This document shows, piece by piece, positions 1 through 12,164 of a stretch of 64,000 nucleotides of DNA (the stretch's first letter is position 1; every line of letters begins with the position of its first letter). The notes beneath the pieces were generated by a model. It saw only the letters and a program-made list of their open reading frames with translations. It was not told where the DNA came from and searched no databases. Origin of the DNA: Caenorhabditis remanei (Eukaryota; Nematoda; Chromadorea; Rhabditida; Rhabditidae); NCBI RefSeq assembly GCF_010183535.1, contig NC_071328.1:16244001-16308000 (forward strand), in the 5' to 3' direction. A program made the position numbers and the translations under genes.

Positions 1-364
1 TGTAGTCTCTTATTTTATCTCGTGTCATAACTATGACACATTCCCCTATTTATGTTCTTCCTTTGCAAAATCAGTGTCTAGCATTTTGCAACGAGAGAAA
101 TGTCATCTATAGTTAGAATAGTCACACATAGCTCCGTGGCTAATGGTGTGTTTTCTTTTCTGCTTCCGTGTTTACTTTTTTTTCGAAAAAAGTGTTCTCT
201 TGGCTGATAACATATTTGGGAGAAAACTGAGGAAGATGAAATATTATGTCTAACTATAAGTTAGGAAGAAAAAAAACATTAATATGTATGAGACAGATCA
301 AGGAAAATCGACAATGTCTATAGTTTTGTTGTAAATTTTTTAAGTTATCGTAAAACCTGGTGTA
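1..364. other. No gene seen
   Basis: AT-rich DNA with no supported coding region. It ends at the TA target-site dinucleotide of the Tc1-like element that starts at 365. Confidence 0.5.
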
Positions 365-823
365 CAGTACTGGCCATAAAGAATGCGGCACTTGTAGCAG
401 TTTTTAGTTGAAAATGGTCAACTTTGTGAGTGTCATACAGGTTCCCTGATAATCTCACAATATTAATTCTTAATGGACTATACAGATCACGAGTAGAGCT
501 TCATTTTTGTAATTGACAACTTTTTTGTACGGGCACTCCCTAGCATATTACAGGCAGTCAATGTAAAAAACTCATAAATCTCTCCTTTTAGCATTGAAAC
601 AGGGCAATAATTGCAAGGAAATACTTTGCGGATTGATAACTTCTTAGGATGTGTGTGTGCAAAAAAGTTGGCAACCACCAAAAATGAAGCTCTATATGTG
701 ATCTATTCACTCCATAAACAATCAATATTGGGAGACTATCAGGGAGGCCGTGTCACACTCACTAAGTTGACCATTTTCAACTAAAAACTGCTACAAGTGT
801 TGCATTCTTTATAGCCAGTACTG
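365..823. mobile_element. Tc1/mariner-type non-autonomous element (MITE)
   Basis: A 459-bp element bounded by TA dinucleotides (363-364 and 824-825). Its inverted ends start CAGTACTGGC and pair over roughly 70 bp (365-435 with 753-823). The end sequence closely resembles the CAGTGCTGGCC ends of C. elegans Tc1, and TA duplication is the hallmark of that superfamily. Inner segments near 490-525 and 655-700 are also inverted copies, so the element is largely a foldback. No transposase frame is present, so it would depend on a transposase supplied elsewhere. Confidence 0.8.
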
Positions 824-825
824 TA

Positions 826-2146
826 TCTCGGTTTCTAAAGGAAATATCAACTCACAAAATGTAGTTTAATAATTCTGGTATACTTCTTCAGTTGAAAAAA
901 TTTTCAAGTATTTAAAGACAGCCGAAATAGAACGCTACAAACTCTTGCTAGCGGGTAGGCCTCTGGATTTACGGTATTTGATTTGTTCATCTATCAGTTC
1001 AATTAATGTAGATCATTATTATTATTATTATTACCCCTTATGTATAACACAACACATATAACGATATGTGAGAACCAGATAAATATTCTAGTAAATTAAC
1101 GATGAACCCCCGCTTAAATAGAAGAAGTGGGATGAGTTGAAGAGTTGGCGGTATAGCTATTCTTTGAAACGGCAGCAAAAAGTGTTCATAGATAAAATAG
1201 CCGCATAAATTTGTCTATCGATTCGAAAAAAACGGGTCCTAAATATATCAAAAACTAAAAGATTTGCAGTCCTTTAAGCTACGTATTTTACCAAATGGTC
1301 TCAGGACTATTCTACTAATGCACTGGTCCTTACGCATCCAAATGACCCAAGGCATTGCTGACGCTTTAGCAGTGCAAATTCTTACTGTAGGCGCATAGCA
1401 AAAAAGTTTTACAAAAGTTACAAAAATGACTAAATCAGCCGTTTTCTACCGAATTCAGTGAAGTTTTGGTGTTTTATAGCAATAAAATTACGAAAATTCC
1501 CCTAAACTTATTTTTAATCTCCGAAAAGTTGGTTTTTTCCGATGAAAACATTTTCAAAACATTTTTATCGCGTTATGCGCACAGTAGACTTCTGGCGCTT
1601 TTCCCGTTTCGCTGACGCATTAAAAGTAGATTTTGGAGTGATAGGGTGCTGTGTAATGTAACGATTTCTCACGACAACTCTACTGCTCATCTCTGCTCTA
1701 GGCTGTTTCAAGTTTAAGAATAAATATAATTTTTTATAACATTGCAGACGAAACACATCTAATATGCTGAAAATATGTAATGTGCTGAAAAACTATAGTA
1801 CCCTACAAAACTAAATTGTCGAAAATAACAGTAATATTATTGTGTATCTTGTTGTACCTTTGGAGTATGTCCCCCCTTCTCTCAATTCTAGAAATTTGTC
1901 TCTCTCTGAAATTCCAACGTATCCCCCTATCTGTGACTACTACTACTACTCATTAATAATTTATTTAAATTCGTTCGTTTTTCCCCTGCTCTTTTTCAAA
2001 AAAAGACTAATGGGTTTCGGTGTTTGTGATTAACATTTCAAAAGAAACCGAGCAAAAAATTGTTTTTTTTTCGAAAGTATTCATTTTATGAGTGACTAAT
2101 GAATATGAGTAGGCGGAGGAGAATAGAAAAAATTGTAGTTTGTAGT
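826..2146. other. Gene-free AT-rich stretch with ATT microsatellite
   Basis: No coding region supported. It contains a short (ATT)n run at about 1015-1034 and otherwise unremarkable AT-rich sequence. Confidence 0.5.
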
Positions 2147-2345
2147 CTAGATAAAAATTTTCTAGTTGACAACTTTTTGATAGCTCCGCCCACATTTGAG
2201 ATATGAGGATTTAAATATGACAGTCTCAATTGAAGGGTGAACGAGGCAACTAAATTTACAGGCGCTTATCTCAAAAGTGGGCGGAGCTATCGGGAAATTG
2301 TCAACTGGAAAAATGTAGCCCTATTTTTGATCTACACAACCATAT
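2147..2345. repeat. Foldback repeat, GGGCGGAGC/TTGATCTAC family
   Basis: Inverted-repeat element. The left arm reads TTGACAACTTTTTGATAGCT followed by CCGCCCAC and ATTTGAGATAT. The right arm is its complement, with ATCTCAAAAGTGGGCGGAGC, TTGTCAACT and TTGATCTACA. Other full or half copies in this window lie at about 15838-15905 (left arm), 37455-37545 (right arm), 38005-38215, 38930-39003 (left arm), 39108-39380, 39670-39885, 43930-44025, 44300-44385, 44488-44575 (right arms) and 56335-56545. No ends with target duplications were resolved. Confidence 0.75.
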
Positions 2346-2589
2346 TAGTTTCAAACGTGTTTGACTACAAAAAAGTACCGTAGTACCCTGACAAAGTTGA
2401 GCAATTTATTTTCGAGAAAAAAAGGTTTTGCAAAAAAATTTTTTGGCTTCTATACCCTCAGGCGGTGTCCTCTTTTATTGTAATAGTTTTTTCTTGTCTA
2501 TCCATCTAAGTATAGAAAAAAAAGTGGAGAGATACCCATAAATCTAATAAATGCCCTCCTCAATAAGTATACGTATTTCCTGATTCCAG

Positions 2590-2830
2590 GAATAGCGATT
2601 TAAAGGAGAAACGCGTCAGAGGCGCGCCAAACTCTGCCTAAATACTTATTGGGATGTTATTCCAATGTCTCCAAACGCGTCGATGGCGCGCCAGATTTTT
2701 CATTTAGGGGTCTCATAGGAAGGATCACTACTTCCTCGTTACCCAGATAACGAAAAACGCGCCAAAAGCGCGCCAGCGGTGTTCTGAAGTGTTCTGAAGC
2801 CAAAAAACGCACGCATCCAAGGTGCGCCAT
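2590..2830. repeat. GCGTC/GCGCGCCA short-motif cluster
   Basis: Four short GC-rich islands of the form AAACGCGTC...GCGCGCCAG, each a small imperfect palindrome, are spaced through AT-rich sequence. The same motif dominates the introns of the fucosyltransferase-like and membrane-protein genes at 40.5-43.7 kb, and single copies occur near 3955-3975 and 38335-38395. Confidence 0.6.
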
Positions 2831-2879
2831 ATTGAAAGAATTTTGAAAATCGGACAAAAACTAACGGAGTTACATCGAT

Positions 2880-5800
2880 TTCAAATTTTGCTGAGGCTAA
2901 CTGAGAATTGTAGTTTGTAGTCTTAGCCTCAGCAAAACTTAAAACCACTGTAACTCAACGAGTTCTGAACATTTTTGAATAATTTTTGAACTAAAATGCT
3001 TGAAATTCAGAAGGCTTTCTTTCCATTTAACCTGTTTCGTGATTTTGAATTTTAATTTTTCAGCCAAATTTTTTGTCTATACCTAATTTTTTATAGTTTT
3101 CATCCATCTTGTAGATTTCGATATTCTGAGGATTTCTAAACAAAACCCACAAAAATTGGTTCAAAACCCGCAGAGTGACAGGCATTTCAAGTTTTGCTGA
3201 GGCTAAGACTACAAAAATCAGTTAACTACAAAAAACTACAAAAATCAGTTAGCCTCAGCAAAATTTCAAAGTGCTGTAATTTGGTTAGTTTTCAACCAAA
3301 TTTTCTGATTTTTTTGTAGAAATATAGAGGATTTCATGAGTTTTTTACTTTTTGAGTTAAATTTTGAGCCTCAGCACGTATTCTTGTTGTTCCCTCGTCT
3401 CTGTTTCTAATCCTTCGTGAGGAAGACTAATGATGTGGTGTCTGTGTGGGTGACTATACTAGAACAACTGACTTAATGAGAAGAAGACGACACCTCTTCT
3501 GAACCCTCTCCATCCGCCGAAATCTGATTCCGAGCTCAAAGAAAACCGGCGGAGAAACAAAAAATCATTTGTCATATCCCTAATTCTATATTTATTGTTA
3601 AAACCGCCCGTTTTTTAGAGTGACGTATATCCTTGGGACCCCCTAGATATGAAGAAAACGTGACCACGGTGGCCACACAAAAACAGAGAAAAATCAAATT
3701 AGGAGAGAATGACGAGAGGAACATCATTCTCTATCTTTATTTCCTGTAGGGGAACTTTTACAAAGAAATATGGAGATCCGAAATCCGTTCTCAAAGTCTG
3801 CTTACGAGACATCTGACATATTAAAACTTTAGGTAAAAGGCCGAAATCCTCAAAATTTTGGTTCAAAGAGTGAAATTCCGACACAAGTTCGTGAACCGAT
3901 AATATCAAGAGCTTGCTATATGTCTAAATCAATTTTAAAACAGTTAGAAACCGCTGGTGCGCCTTCGGCGCGTGTACACAACTAGCTGTCAAAGGGGATT
4001 CCCAGAAGAAGACACCAACCAACAAAAAACAACTTTTTTTTCTTTGTCTCTGTGTGCCACTAATTTCTTAACAACCCATTAGAACTCTTCCTCCTAATTA
4101 ATTTTCTGTTCTGTTTCCTACAAAGTGATTAGCACGTCTACTCTGTTGGGAAACAGAAAACCTTTTTTCTAGCAAGACAAGCTTTTAGAAAGTTTTAGAG
4201 GATTCGAGCGCCTCTACCGTAGAGATCAAAAGTGCTTATTAGCTCAGTACAGTTCTTACAAGTGCGCTCCACCGAAACCACTCTCTCCGTTCTCAAAGAA
4301 ACATCTGACATAATAAAATTTCAGTAGACAGTAAATTTTCGATTGTTTTTAAAAACGTTCAAATGTTTTCCGCTTCGAGACCATTTTGAACAAGTTAGAT
4401 ACGCCTTAAGCTGCATTTCAGCTTTTGTTACTTTTGTAGTTTGTAGTCTTTCCCTCTCAGACAAAAAAACAGAAAAAGATGACCTCATAAGGGAAAAAAT
4501 CTAATAAAAATCTTTGCATTCCCCCCCTAAAAATATATATTTGGAGACGGGCGGTCTGAGGGGAAAATAAGAAAAAAAACAAGGAAGTTTCCCTTGCTTT
4601 TTGGTGGTTGATGAGAAAAACGAAGGCAAAAACAAAGAAAGTGGTTTTTGTGAAATGGCTGGCGTGTCGGTGGCGCGTTTTTTTTGCATAGGGACATCTG
4701 AAAATGGGTTCGAGACTAGAAAATGAGAAAACATTCAAAAAATTTGGTCAAAATTTGACTGAATTGCACCACTTTGAAGTTTTTACTGAGGCTAACAGAA
4801 ATTTGTAGTTTGTAGTCGTTAGCCTCAGCAAAACTTTGAATGACTGTAGCTCAACGGGTTTTTGAAATTTTTGAATCATTTTTGGATAGAAATGTAGAAC
4901 ATTTTTGTGGCTAACAAGATTGTAAAATATAGAACAGATTTTTAGATTTTGTTAATCATTTCAAGCCAAAAACCATCAAAATAGGTCAAAAGCTAACTGA
5001 GATACACGCATTTCAATTTTTTTTGCTGAGGCGAAGACTACAAACTACAAATCTCAGTTAGCCTCAGCAAAATTTCAAATCGCTGTAACTTTGTCATTCT
5101 TGAGTGTTTTTGAGTGGTTTTTGGACCATCACGTATGGAAAAGACTGATGCGTCGTCGGCGCGTTATAGAAAATGTCAGGAAATAAAAATTTTGCCTGAC
5201 TAGACAGATTTTCTAGCTGGAATTTCAACTTTTGAGAGACTGGTATACCATTTCCGTGTTTCTTTTGAAATCTTTAGTTGTTGGCCTCTAGTTTCTTGTT
5301 TATCTAGACTTTGAATCTTTCATTCTTCTCTCTTTTTGATCTACACCCATGGGAATTCATTCAATAGAAAAAAGGTTAGAAGAGAGTACAATATTAATTG
5401 TTTTTTTTCTTCTTTCACTTGTTGTTGCGCTTTTCTTCTCTCTCATTGTTTATTGACCCACTATATATCTGATTTTTGGAATTTTCTTTGAACAAAGAAT
5501 GACGTGAAGCGGAAAAAATTAAACGCGGCGAGAAAATAGGGACCTAAATAACAAAATAAGGCTTTTTCACACCAATTGGTCAAAAAATTATCGAAAAAAA
5601 CAGTTTAAAAAAACCATCAAAATAGAGCACTTTGAAATTTTGCTGAGGCTAACTGAGAGTTGTAGTTTGTAGTCAGTTAGCCTCAGCAAAAACTTGAAAT
5701 GGGTGTAACTCTGCAGGGTTTGAAACAATTTTTGTGGTTTTTGTTTAGACATGCTCAGAATATCGAAATCTGCAAGATGGATGTAATGTTAAAATTTCAG

Positions 5801-6305
5801 AAAATTTCAGAAAAGTTAGGTATAGACAAACAATTTTGGCTGAAAACTCAAAACTATAATAGAAAGGAAGTCTTTTGAATTTTAAGCATTTTGGTTCAAG
5901 AATTATTCAAAAATGTTCAGAACTCGCTGAGTTACAGTGATTGTAAGTTTTGTTGAGGCTAAGACTACAAACTACAATTTTCACTTAGCCTCAGCAACAC
6001 TTGAAATTGCTGTAACTTTGTTAGTTTTTGTCCGATTTCAAAAATTTTTAGGTCAAAATGTTCAGGATCATTAGAACCATCTAATGAGTATGCTTTCAGA
6101 GTTTCAGCCAAGTTAGGTATAGACGAAAAATTGGCTGAAAATCTGAAATCGAAAAAGAAAATTTCTTTTCAATATTTTTGAAAATTCATGGTATAGAAGC
6201 CTAAGCCAGTAAAAGTTTCTTTTCTTCTCAATTTTCTTAAAAGTTTATGGTATAGAAGCCATCTCATCAATAACCGCATAATACATATTTCCCCGATATA
6301 CTCAC
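2880..6305. repeat. Array of GCTGAGGCTAAC hairpin repeats
   Basis: No confident gene. Hairpins with arms close to TTTTGCTGAGGCTAACTGA and the complement, around a loop holding TGTAGTTTGTAGT or its complement, lie at about 2887-2938, 3190-3265, 4780-4832, 5026-5072, 5637-5692 and 5949-6000. An arm-less loop motif occurs at about 4436. Between hairpins, spacers recur with the same text (for example 5700-5945 resembles 16560-16800), and each hairpin is flanked by weaker inverted arms such as GTTACAG..TTTCAAG. The remaining stretches (3380-4300, 5080-5630) hold nothing I recognise. Confidence 0.8.
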
Positions 6306-6392
6306 CATGACGATGACAACGAAGAACATGAGAATAAGCGGAGTCGTTGACGAAGACATCTCTCTCGGGGGGAATGGGGTGTCCTCCGGTGT
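6306..6392 (-). CDS. Possible first exon encoding a signal-peptide-like start
   Basis: On minus, an acceptor-like TTTTCCTTCAG at 6393-6403 is followed by about 33 nt of leader and an ATG at 6359. It opens 18 codons rich in Leu, Phe, Val, Ile and Met (MSSSTTPLILMFFVVIVM), ending at 6306 just before GTGAGT. This looks like a trans-spliced first exon of a secreted or membrane protein. I found no convincing second exon between here and the window start, so it may be a chance match or a gene whose remaining exons I cannot see. An alternative overlapping 136-codon reading frame lacks family resemblance. Confidence 0.25.
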
Positions 6393-8775
6393 CTGAAGGA
6401 AAAGAAAATGAAAGGGAAGAGAAGAAGACGGGCGGCTCACGGAGCACAGGCTCCGCCCACTTTTGGAGGAGCAGAAGGAGAAGGGGGCGGGGCTTAGAGA
6501 GAGGGGGGATGGAAATGGAGGAGGAGAGGGAGTAATTGGGATAGTTACGAGAAGAATCAGAAGAACTGAATGAATCCATTGATGACGTTGAAATGGGAGA
6601 GAAGATTCTAGCAGATATTATTCAAAAGTTTCGAAATTATATTATTTTTTCCAATATTTTTATTCTTGTTTTTTAAAATGTGAAGCTTTTTCAATTTTAT
6701 TCACTTTTCTCGCAAAAATCAACAAAATACATTAAAAACTAACCGAATTAGAGCACTTTGAACTTTTGCTGAGGCTAACTGAGAATTGTAGTTTGTAGTC
6801 AGTTAGACTCAGCAAAATTTGAAATGGGTGTAACTTGGTGAGGTTTTGGTGTTTTTGAATGGTTTTTTGACACAAAAACTTGGATTTGAGTTATCAAGTT
6901 GTTATGGTTAAAAAAATTTCAGAGAGGATTTTTCAGACAATTTTTTCTATATAAAAAAGTCTGAAAATCTTGAAAACTGTGCCCATCATATAGATTTTGT
7001 GATAGTCTACATTTCTAAAGAAAAACCTTTTAAAAATACTTTAAACTAGCCAAGTTACACCCCTTTCGAGTTTTGTTGAGGCTAAGACTACAAACTACAA
7101 AAATCAGTTAGCCTCAGCAAAATTTGAAGTGACTGCAATTCCGTCAATTTTTGTAGTTTTCGATGGATTTTTTGTCATCAAAATGTAGTAAAATTCAAGG
7201 ACTGTAAGTGTGACTGCAGTTATCAAATTTCCAGACTGAATATATAGATAAAAAGTCGGGCTGAAATTTTTTGTCCCAAGAAAATTTTTCAACATGTGGC
7301 AAATGATAAGGGTATGTGGTCTAGACCACGTTTTGAATATTTATTTATTTGCTACCTCTCAAAATGTGATAAATTTGTTGCCTTCGAGTTGTGAACTTTT
7401 CAAAAATTCTGAAATTTCAGTAATTTTTTTGGAATTAGTTTCCGATGATGGGTTCGAGGAGAAAAATGGATTCTGACGGAACAAACAAATTCTGATGCAT
7501 GATTTTTGAAGTCTACTTATGGAAAGTGTGGGTTCTTGAGTTCCATTCGGGGGGAAGGCATGTGGTATGATTTATGACCCACTTTCGAACTTTGAGACTT
7601 TTTTGACGAATAGCCAAATTTTCCGTTCAAATCTAAGTTTTCTACAAAAAAAATCCATCGAAAACTACAAAAATTGACGGAATTACAGTCATTTCAAATT
7701 TTGCTGAGGCTAACTGAGATTTGTAGTTTGTAGTCTTAGCCTCAACAAAAACTTGAAATGGGTGAAACTTGATGAGTTTTCGTTCAAATTATGTGATTTT
7801 TAGCTTAAACGGTGAGAGATGAAATGATCTATATCGTGGGAGCAAGTTTTGAAATTTTCAGATTTTCAGACAAAAAAATTTTGTCTAGATATAACTATTG
7901 GGAAAATTTATGTCACAAACATAGCCTTTTTGGTTCTGAACATTTCTGTTTAAAAATTATCAGAATTCGTCGAAAACTCACTGAGTTACAGCCATTTCAA
8001 GTTTTTGCTGAGGCTAACTGACTACAAACTACAAAACTCAGTTAGCCTCAGCAAAATTTCAAATTGCTCTATTTTGGTTAGTTTTTCATCAAATTTTTTG
8101 AATTTTTTGTAGAAATATGGAGGATTTTATGAATTCTTCATTTTAACTTAAGCATTAATCATAAAAACAATTCCTAATCAAAATTTCCAGAATTTTGGAA
8201 TTCTGATTAAAACAACTTAGTTTCTCAGTATCCGAATAGCCAGACTTCTCTTTTTCCCCTAATTTGATTTTCCTGAGAAACTTGTCTATGGTGTCTGTTC
8301 CAGAACCTAAAAAGAAAAGAATCCTTGGAATTTCTTTAATTTCTAAATCCCTCTCAGATAACATGTATATAGTAGCACAAATAACAGAAAATGAAGTTAA
8401 TGTGATCTCAGGCAGACAGAATACTCAGAAAAGAAGGAAAAGGGAGAAAAAGAACACACAACCAACAAATATATATTTCTCCGGTGGGTGGGGGGAGGAG
8501 GTACAAAAATTATAAGATCAGCTGATTTCTTAAAGGGTGGATACGTTTTTTGTTGAGGATTAGAGGACTACAAACTACAAAATTTAGAGCTTATTCTTTT
8601 TGAAACTTCCGAAAACATGAAAATTGACCAAAAATCGACAATATTTCTACAAAAATCAAAAAATTTGGTTGAAAACTAACCAAATTAGAGCACTTTGAAA
8701 TTTTGCTGAGGCTAACTCATTTTTGTAGTTTGTAGTCTTAGCCTCAACAAAACTTGAAATGCCTGTAACTCTGCG
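6393..8775. repeat. Gene-free stretch with hairpin repeats
   Basis: Hairpin copies lie at about 6765-6820, 7074-7123, 7698-7750, 8005-8058 and 8699-8751, with a solitary loop motif near 8566. The last copy's flanking spacer is the insertion target of the non-LTR element that follows. A non-repetitive island at 8160-8520 shows no supported coding region. Confidence 0.7.
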
Positions 8776-9910
8776 GGTTTTATTTATTTATTTATTCAGG
8801 TTAGAAAATTATCAAAATACACGGCAAGAGGCTAAGAATAAGTCCCTCACGAGACCATTCCAAGGGAGGGTGGGTTGAGGTGAATAATGCGGGAAATAAT
8901 AAGAAAGACCGGTAAGAGGGGAATGGCACAGTAAAAAAAATAGGTATACTAACATAGAGGACATTTAAATCAAAAAGGAAAGAATGCCAGGAAGGGCGGT
9001 TTTAGAAATAAAAGGTAAGCTCTAATAGCGGGTAATACTAGACATGATTAGGATACGGAATTCAGCAGGGGGGAGAAAATAAGAGGTTTGGGCGGTTATG
9101 GCGTTCCAGAAGGGAACGGTGTGGGAAAAAAAGTCAGAACAATTAGGTTTAATACAAACTAAATTCATGGGGCGACGGGTGGAAGAAGAGAACCGGACGT
9201 ACGAATCGAAAAAAGTTTGGGTAGTATGAGGTACCGCTTAGAAATTTATACAGGAGAAGGAGTTGGGCTTTGAGTCTGCGATGACGGATAGAGAAGAGAT
9301 TAAGTTGGGCTAGGCGATCGGAATAGGAGGAATAAGTTAGATTGCAGCGTTGGAAGATTTTCCTGGTGAAGAAACGGAGAGGAGTTTCTAGCGATAACGA
9401 TAATTTAGAAGCAGGAGGGGGTGAGTATACTACAGAGCAATATTCAATAATGGGTAAAACATAGCAATTGAAAAGGAAAATGTAGAACTGTGGAGAGGTT
9501 GATTTGAAGGATTTCAGAAGTTGTTTAGTACGTAGGAGGGCGGAAGCGATAGTCTTGTTGATGTGGGATTTAAATTTCAAGGCTGAATCTGTGATGAGAC
9601 CGAGATCCCGAACAGATTTGGAAGTTTCGATAGGTTGACCAGCAATGAAATAGGGGAACGAAATGTTTTTTGAACCGAGTCGCAGGAGAGATGTTTTAGT
9701 GTGGGCAAGAGGAAGAGAGTTAGACGATGCCCAGTTTACAATAAGATCTATACCATTTTGGATCGCAACAGGATTCGACGAGAAAATTTTTATGTCGTCA
9801 GCAAATGCGGAGACATGGAGGGAAGGGATGCGTGCGAGATCAAGAAGTAAATCATTTATAAATATGAGGAAAAGGAGAGGGCCAGAGACTGAGCCCTGAG
9901 GGACGGTTTT
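8776..9910 (-). mobile_element. 5'-truncated non-LTR retrotransposon inserted in a hairpin repeat
   Basis: The insertion interrupts a repeat spacer that is intact at 5700-5745 and 16561-16620: the text CTCTGCGGGTTT resumes after the element as TTTTGAACCAATTTTT. GGTTTT is present on both sides (8776-8781 and 9905-9910), consistent with a short target duplication. Read on minus, the element starts abruptly inside a reverse transcriptase domain and ends in an (AATA)n-type tail (plus-strand TATTTATTTATTTATT after 8781), as LINE-like elements with microsatellite tails do. The truncated 5' end and intact 3' tail indicate target-primed insertion. Confidence 0.8.
9149..9907 (-). pseudogene. Reverse transcriptase fragment of a CR1/Jockey-like LINE
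   Basis: An open frame of about 252 codons begins at the truncation with TVPQGS, a conserved RT block, and contains FADDIKIF, the A/F-x-D-D catalytic motif, about 35 residues later. The C-terminal part (SHINKT; IIEYCSVVYSPP; RLAQLNLFSIRHRRLKAQL) matches the thumb and C-terminal region typical of CR1 and Jockey clade elements; C. elegans Sam and Frodo are family examples. There is no in-frame start, no endonuclease and no N-terminal RT, so it is dead on arrival despite the intact frame. The absence of stops suggests a fairly recent insertion. Confidence 0.8.
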
Positions 9911-11780
9911 GAACCAATTTTTGGGGTTTTTGGGTAGAAATGCTCAGAATAACGAAATCTACAAAATGGATGTAATGTTAAAATTTCAGAAAATTTCAGA
10001 AAAGTTAGGTATCGACAAAACATTTGGCGAAAACTCAGAATCATAGTAGAAAGGAAGCCGGTTGAATTTTAAGCATTTTGGTTCAAAAATAATTAAAAAA
10101 TGTTCAGAACTCGTTGAGTTACAGTGGTTTCAAGTTTTGCTGATGCTAACGACTACAAACTACAATTCTCAGTTAGCCTCAGTAAAAACTTGCAATGTTT
10201 GTAACTTGGCGGGTTTTTGATGGATTTTTGTGATTTTTTGATAGAAATGATGAGAATTCGCAGAGCTTTTACGCTTTTACAAGATATTATAAGCATTTCA
10301 AAAAAATTAATTCTGTGCTTCTATCGATCCGGATGTCCTCCTTTTGATGGAGTCTAGACCCATTTTTGGGGCACCAAATGCACTTTTTTTATTTCGTTGA
10401 TCACGGGTGCCCTTTTCCCCAAAAGTAGAAGATAATAAAACTTTCTCTTTTTTTCAATTCGTTTTTCTCACAAACAGAGTGAAAGTGGGTGTAAAAATAG
10501 TGGTCCCATGGGAGGACAGGACGGGGATTATTCCCCCCGTCCGAAGAAGAGAAGACACTTCTTCTGAATTCGTTTCTCCAACTGACACGTCATCTGAAGA
10601 GTAGGCGTCAGTAGAAAAAGAAGACGTGGAGAGAAACATCACAAAGAGGTTTCTAGTGATTTTTTGTGTTTAGGAATGAGTTATGGGTCACCGAGATGGC
10701 AAATTCCTTGCAAACACTTATATGGTAAGTTTTCTAAGGCTAACTGACTACAAACTACAAAATTGAGTTAGCCTCAACAAAAATTCAACATTCTACAAAA
10801 ATTATGATTTATAAGCCACTTTTGAGTTTAGGATAGCTCCTAGCCGTATTGTCCGTTCAAATATAAGTTTTCTACAAGAAAAATCCGTCGAAAATAACAA
10901 AAATCGACGGAATTACAGTCATTTCAATTTTTGCTGAGGCTAACTCATTTTTGTAGTTTGTAGTCAGTTAGCCTCAGCAAAACTTCAAATGAGTGTAACT
11001 CAATGAGTTGTGGACGGATTTTTGTGCTTTTTAGTTTAGAAGGTGAGGGATGGAATGATCTATATCGTGGGAGCAAGTTTTGAAATTTTCAGATTTTCAG
11101 ACAAAAAATTTCGTCTGGATATAACTCTTGCGAAACGTTATGTCGAAACATAGCTTTGTTGATTCAGAACATCTCTATATAAAAATCACTAGAATTCGTC
11201 AAAAACCCACTGAGTTACACCCATTTCATTTTTTGCTGAGGATTCCATGAATTTTACATTTTGAGTTGAACAATAATCATTAAACATTTTTTTATCACAA
11301 TTTCTAGTAGCTCAAGTATTTCTAGACTTTCCAAGAGGGTGACATCCGGATAGAAAGACACACAGATAGATAGACTGGGGTGTCTGAGACGTGTTGTTAA
11401 ACTGAAAAACGATCTGGCGCACCTTCGCCGCCTCTCCAAAAATTAATCGCTTGTGAAGAATGCCAACCGCGCTCTACCGAAACTAACAACAATTTTTAGC
11501 GGGAAATGTTTTTAAGATGACGTAGATCACAATTCTGCAAAATCAATATATTTGCAAAAAAGAAAAAACAACAAAAATCTCGTTTCCCATGCCATTTTCA
11601 TATCCAAAACGAAAATTGCTATTCCGAAGAAAAAAGAGAAAAAGGAACATTTAATTGGCTCCCACAAATCAAAAAATGGATATTCGTTTCGTTTCGAAAA
11701 AAGAAAATTTCGGCTTTTCGTCTTTCCACGTCATCCAGGGACAAAAAACTGAAGAAAGCAGAGGGAACTAACATACAAAT
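9911..11780. repeat. Gene-free stretch with hairpin repeats
   Basis: Hairpins lie at about 10136-10187, 10735-10785 and 10931-10982. A non-repetitive, somewhat GC-richer island at 10480-10660 has a short open frame ending TSSEE, but no partner exons were found. 11400-11780 is A-rich with nothing recognisable. Confidence 0.6.
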
Positions 11781-11789
11781 CACATCAAG

Positions 11790-12160
11790 ATACAGTAATC
11801 CAAGCCTACAGTAACCTGTCAGAAAGCTACAGTACCCTAGAAGACGTATTCTTAATAGTAATAATGAGAAGATTTTGGAGCAAATTTCTTATCCGGAAGT
11901 CGAAAATCGGAAGCAGTTACACTGAGCACTTACATCACTACAGTATCCTGCTCTGTGTATCTAATGGCTTTGCAGTATATTAAATGCTACAGTACCCTTG
12001 GATCCTACAGGTACAGTATCCTGATCCTAAAATACAATATCCCTCCAACGAATAGTGAGCCGTCGGAACAAATGTATTCAATGCAACGGGTACAGTAACA
12101 CAATCTTACCACTACAGTACTTCTCTGAAACTACAGTAGGACAGTGTACCTTTTATCCTA
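11790..12160. repeat. CTACAGTA-rich stretch
   Basis: At least nine copies of ACTACAGTA or CTACAGTA(C/A)CC lie within about 340 bp, irregularly spaced. A second such patch is at about 58640-59130. No coding region supported. Confidence 0.6.
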
Positions 12161-12164
12161 TTAC

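Noticed and set aside
4457..4738. Minus-strand frame starting near an acceptor-like CCATTTTCAG
   Set aside because: Composition is low-complexity (Phe/Lys rich), two overlapping frames are open, and no continuation was found.
10407..10604. Short plus-strand frame ending DTSSEFVSPTDTSSEE that could be a terminal exon
   Set aside because: An acceptor-like ACAAACAG exists at about 10487, but another frame is equally open and no upstream exons were found.
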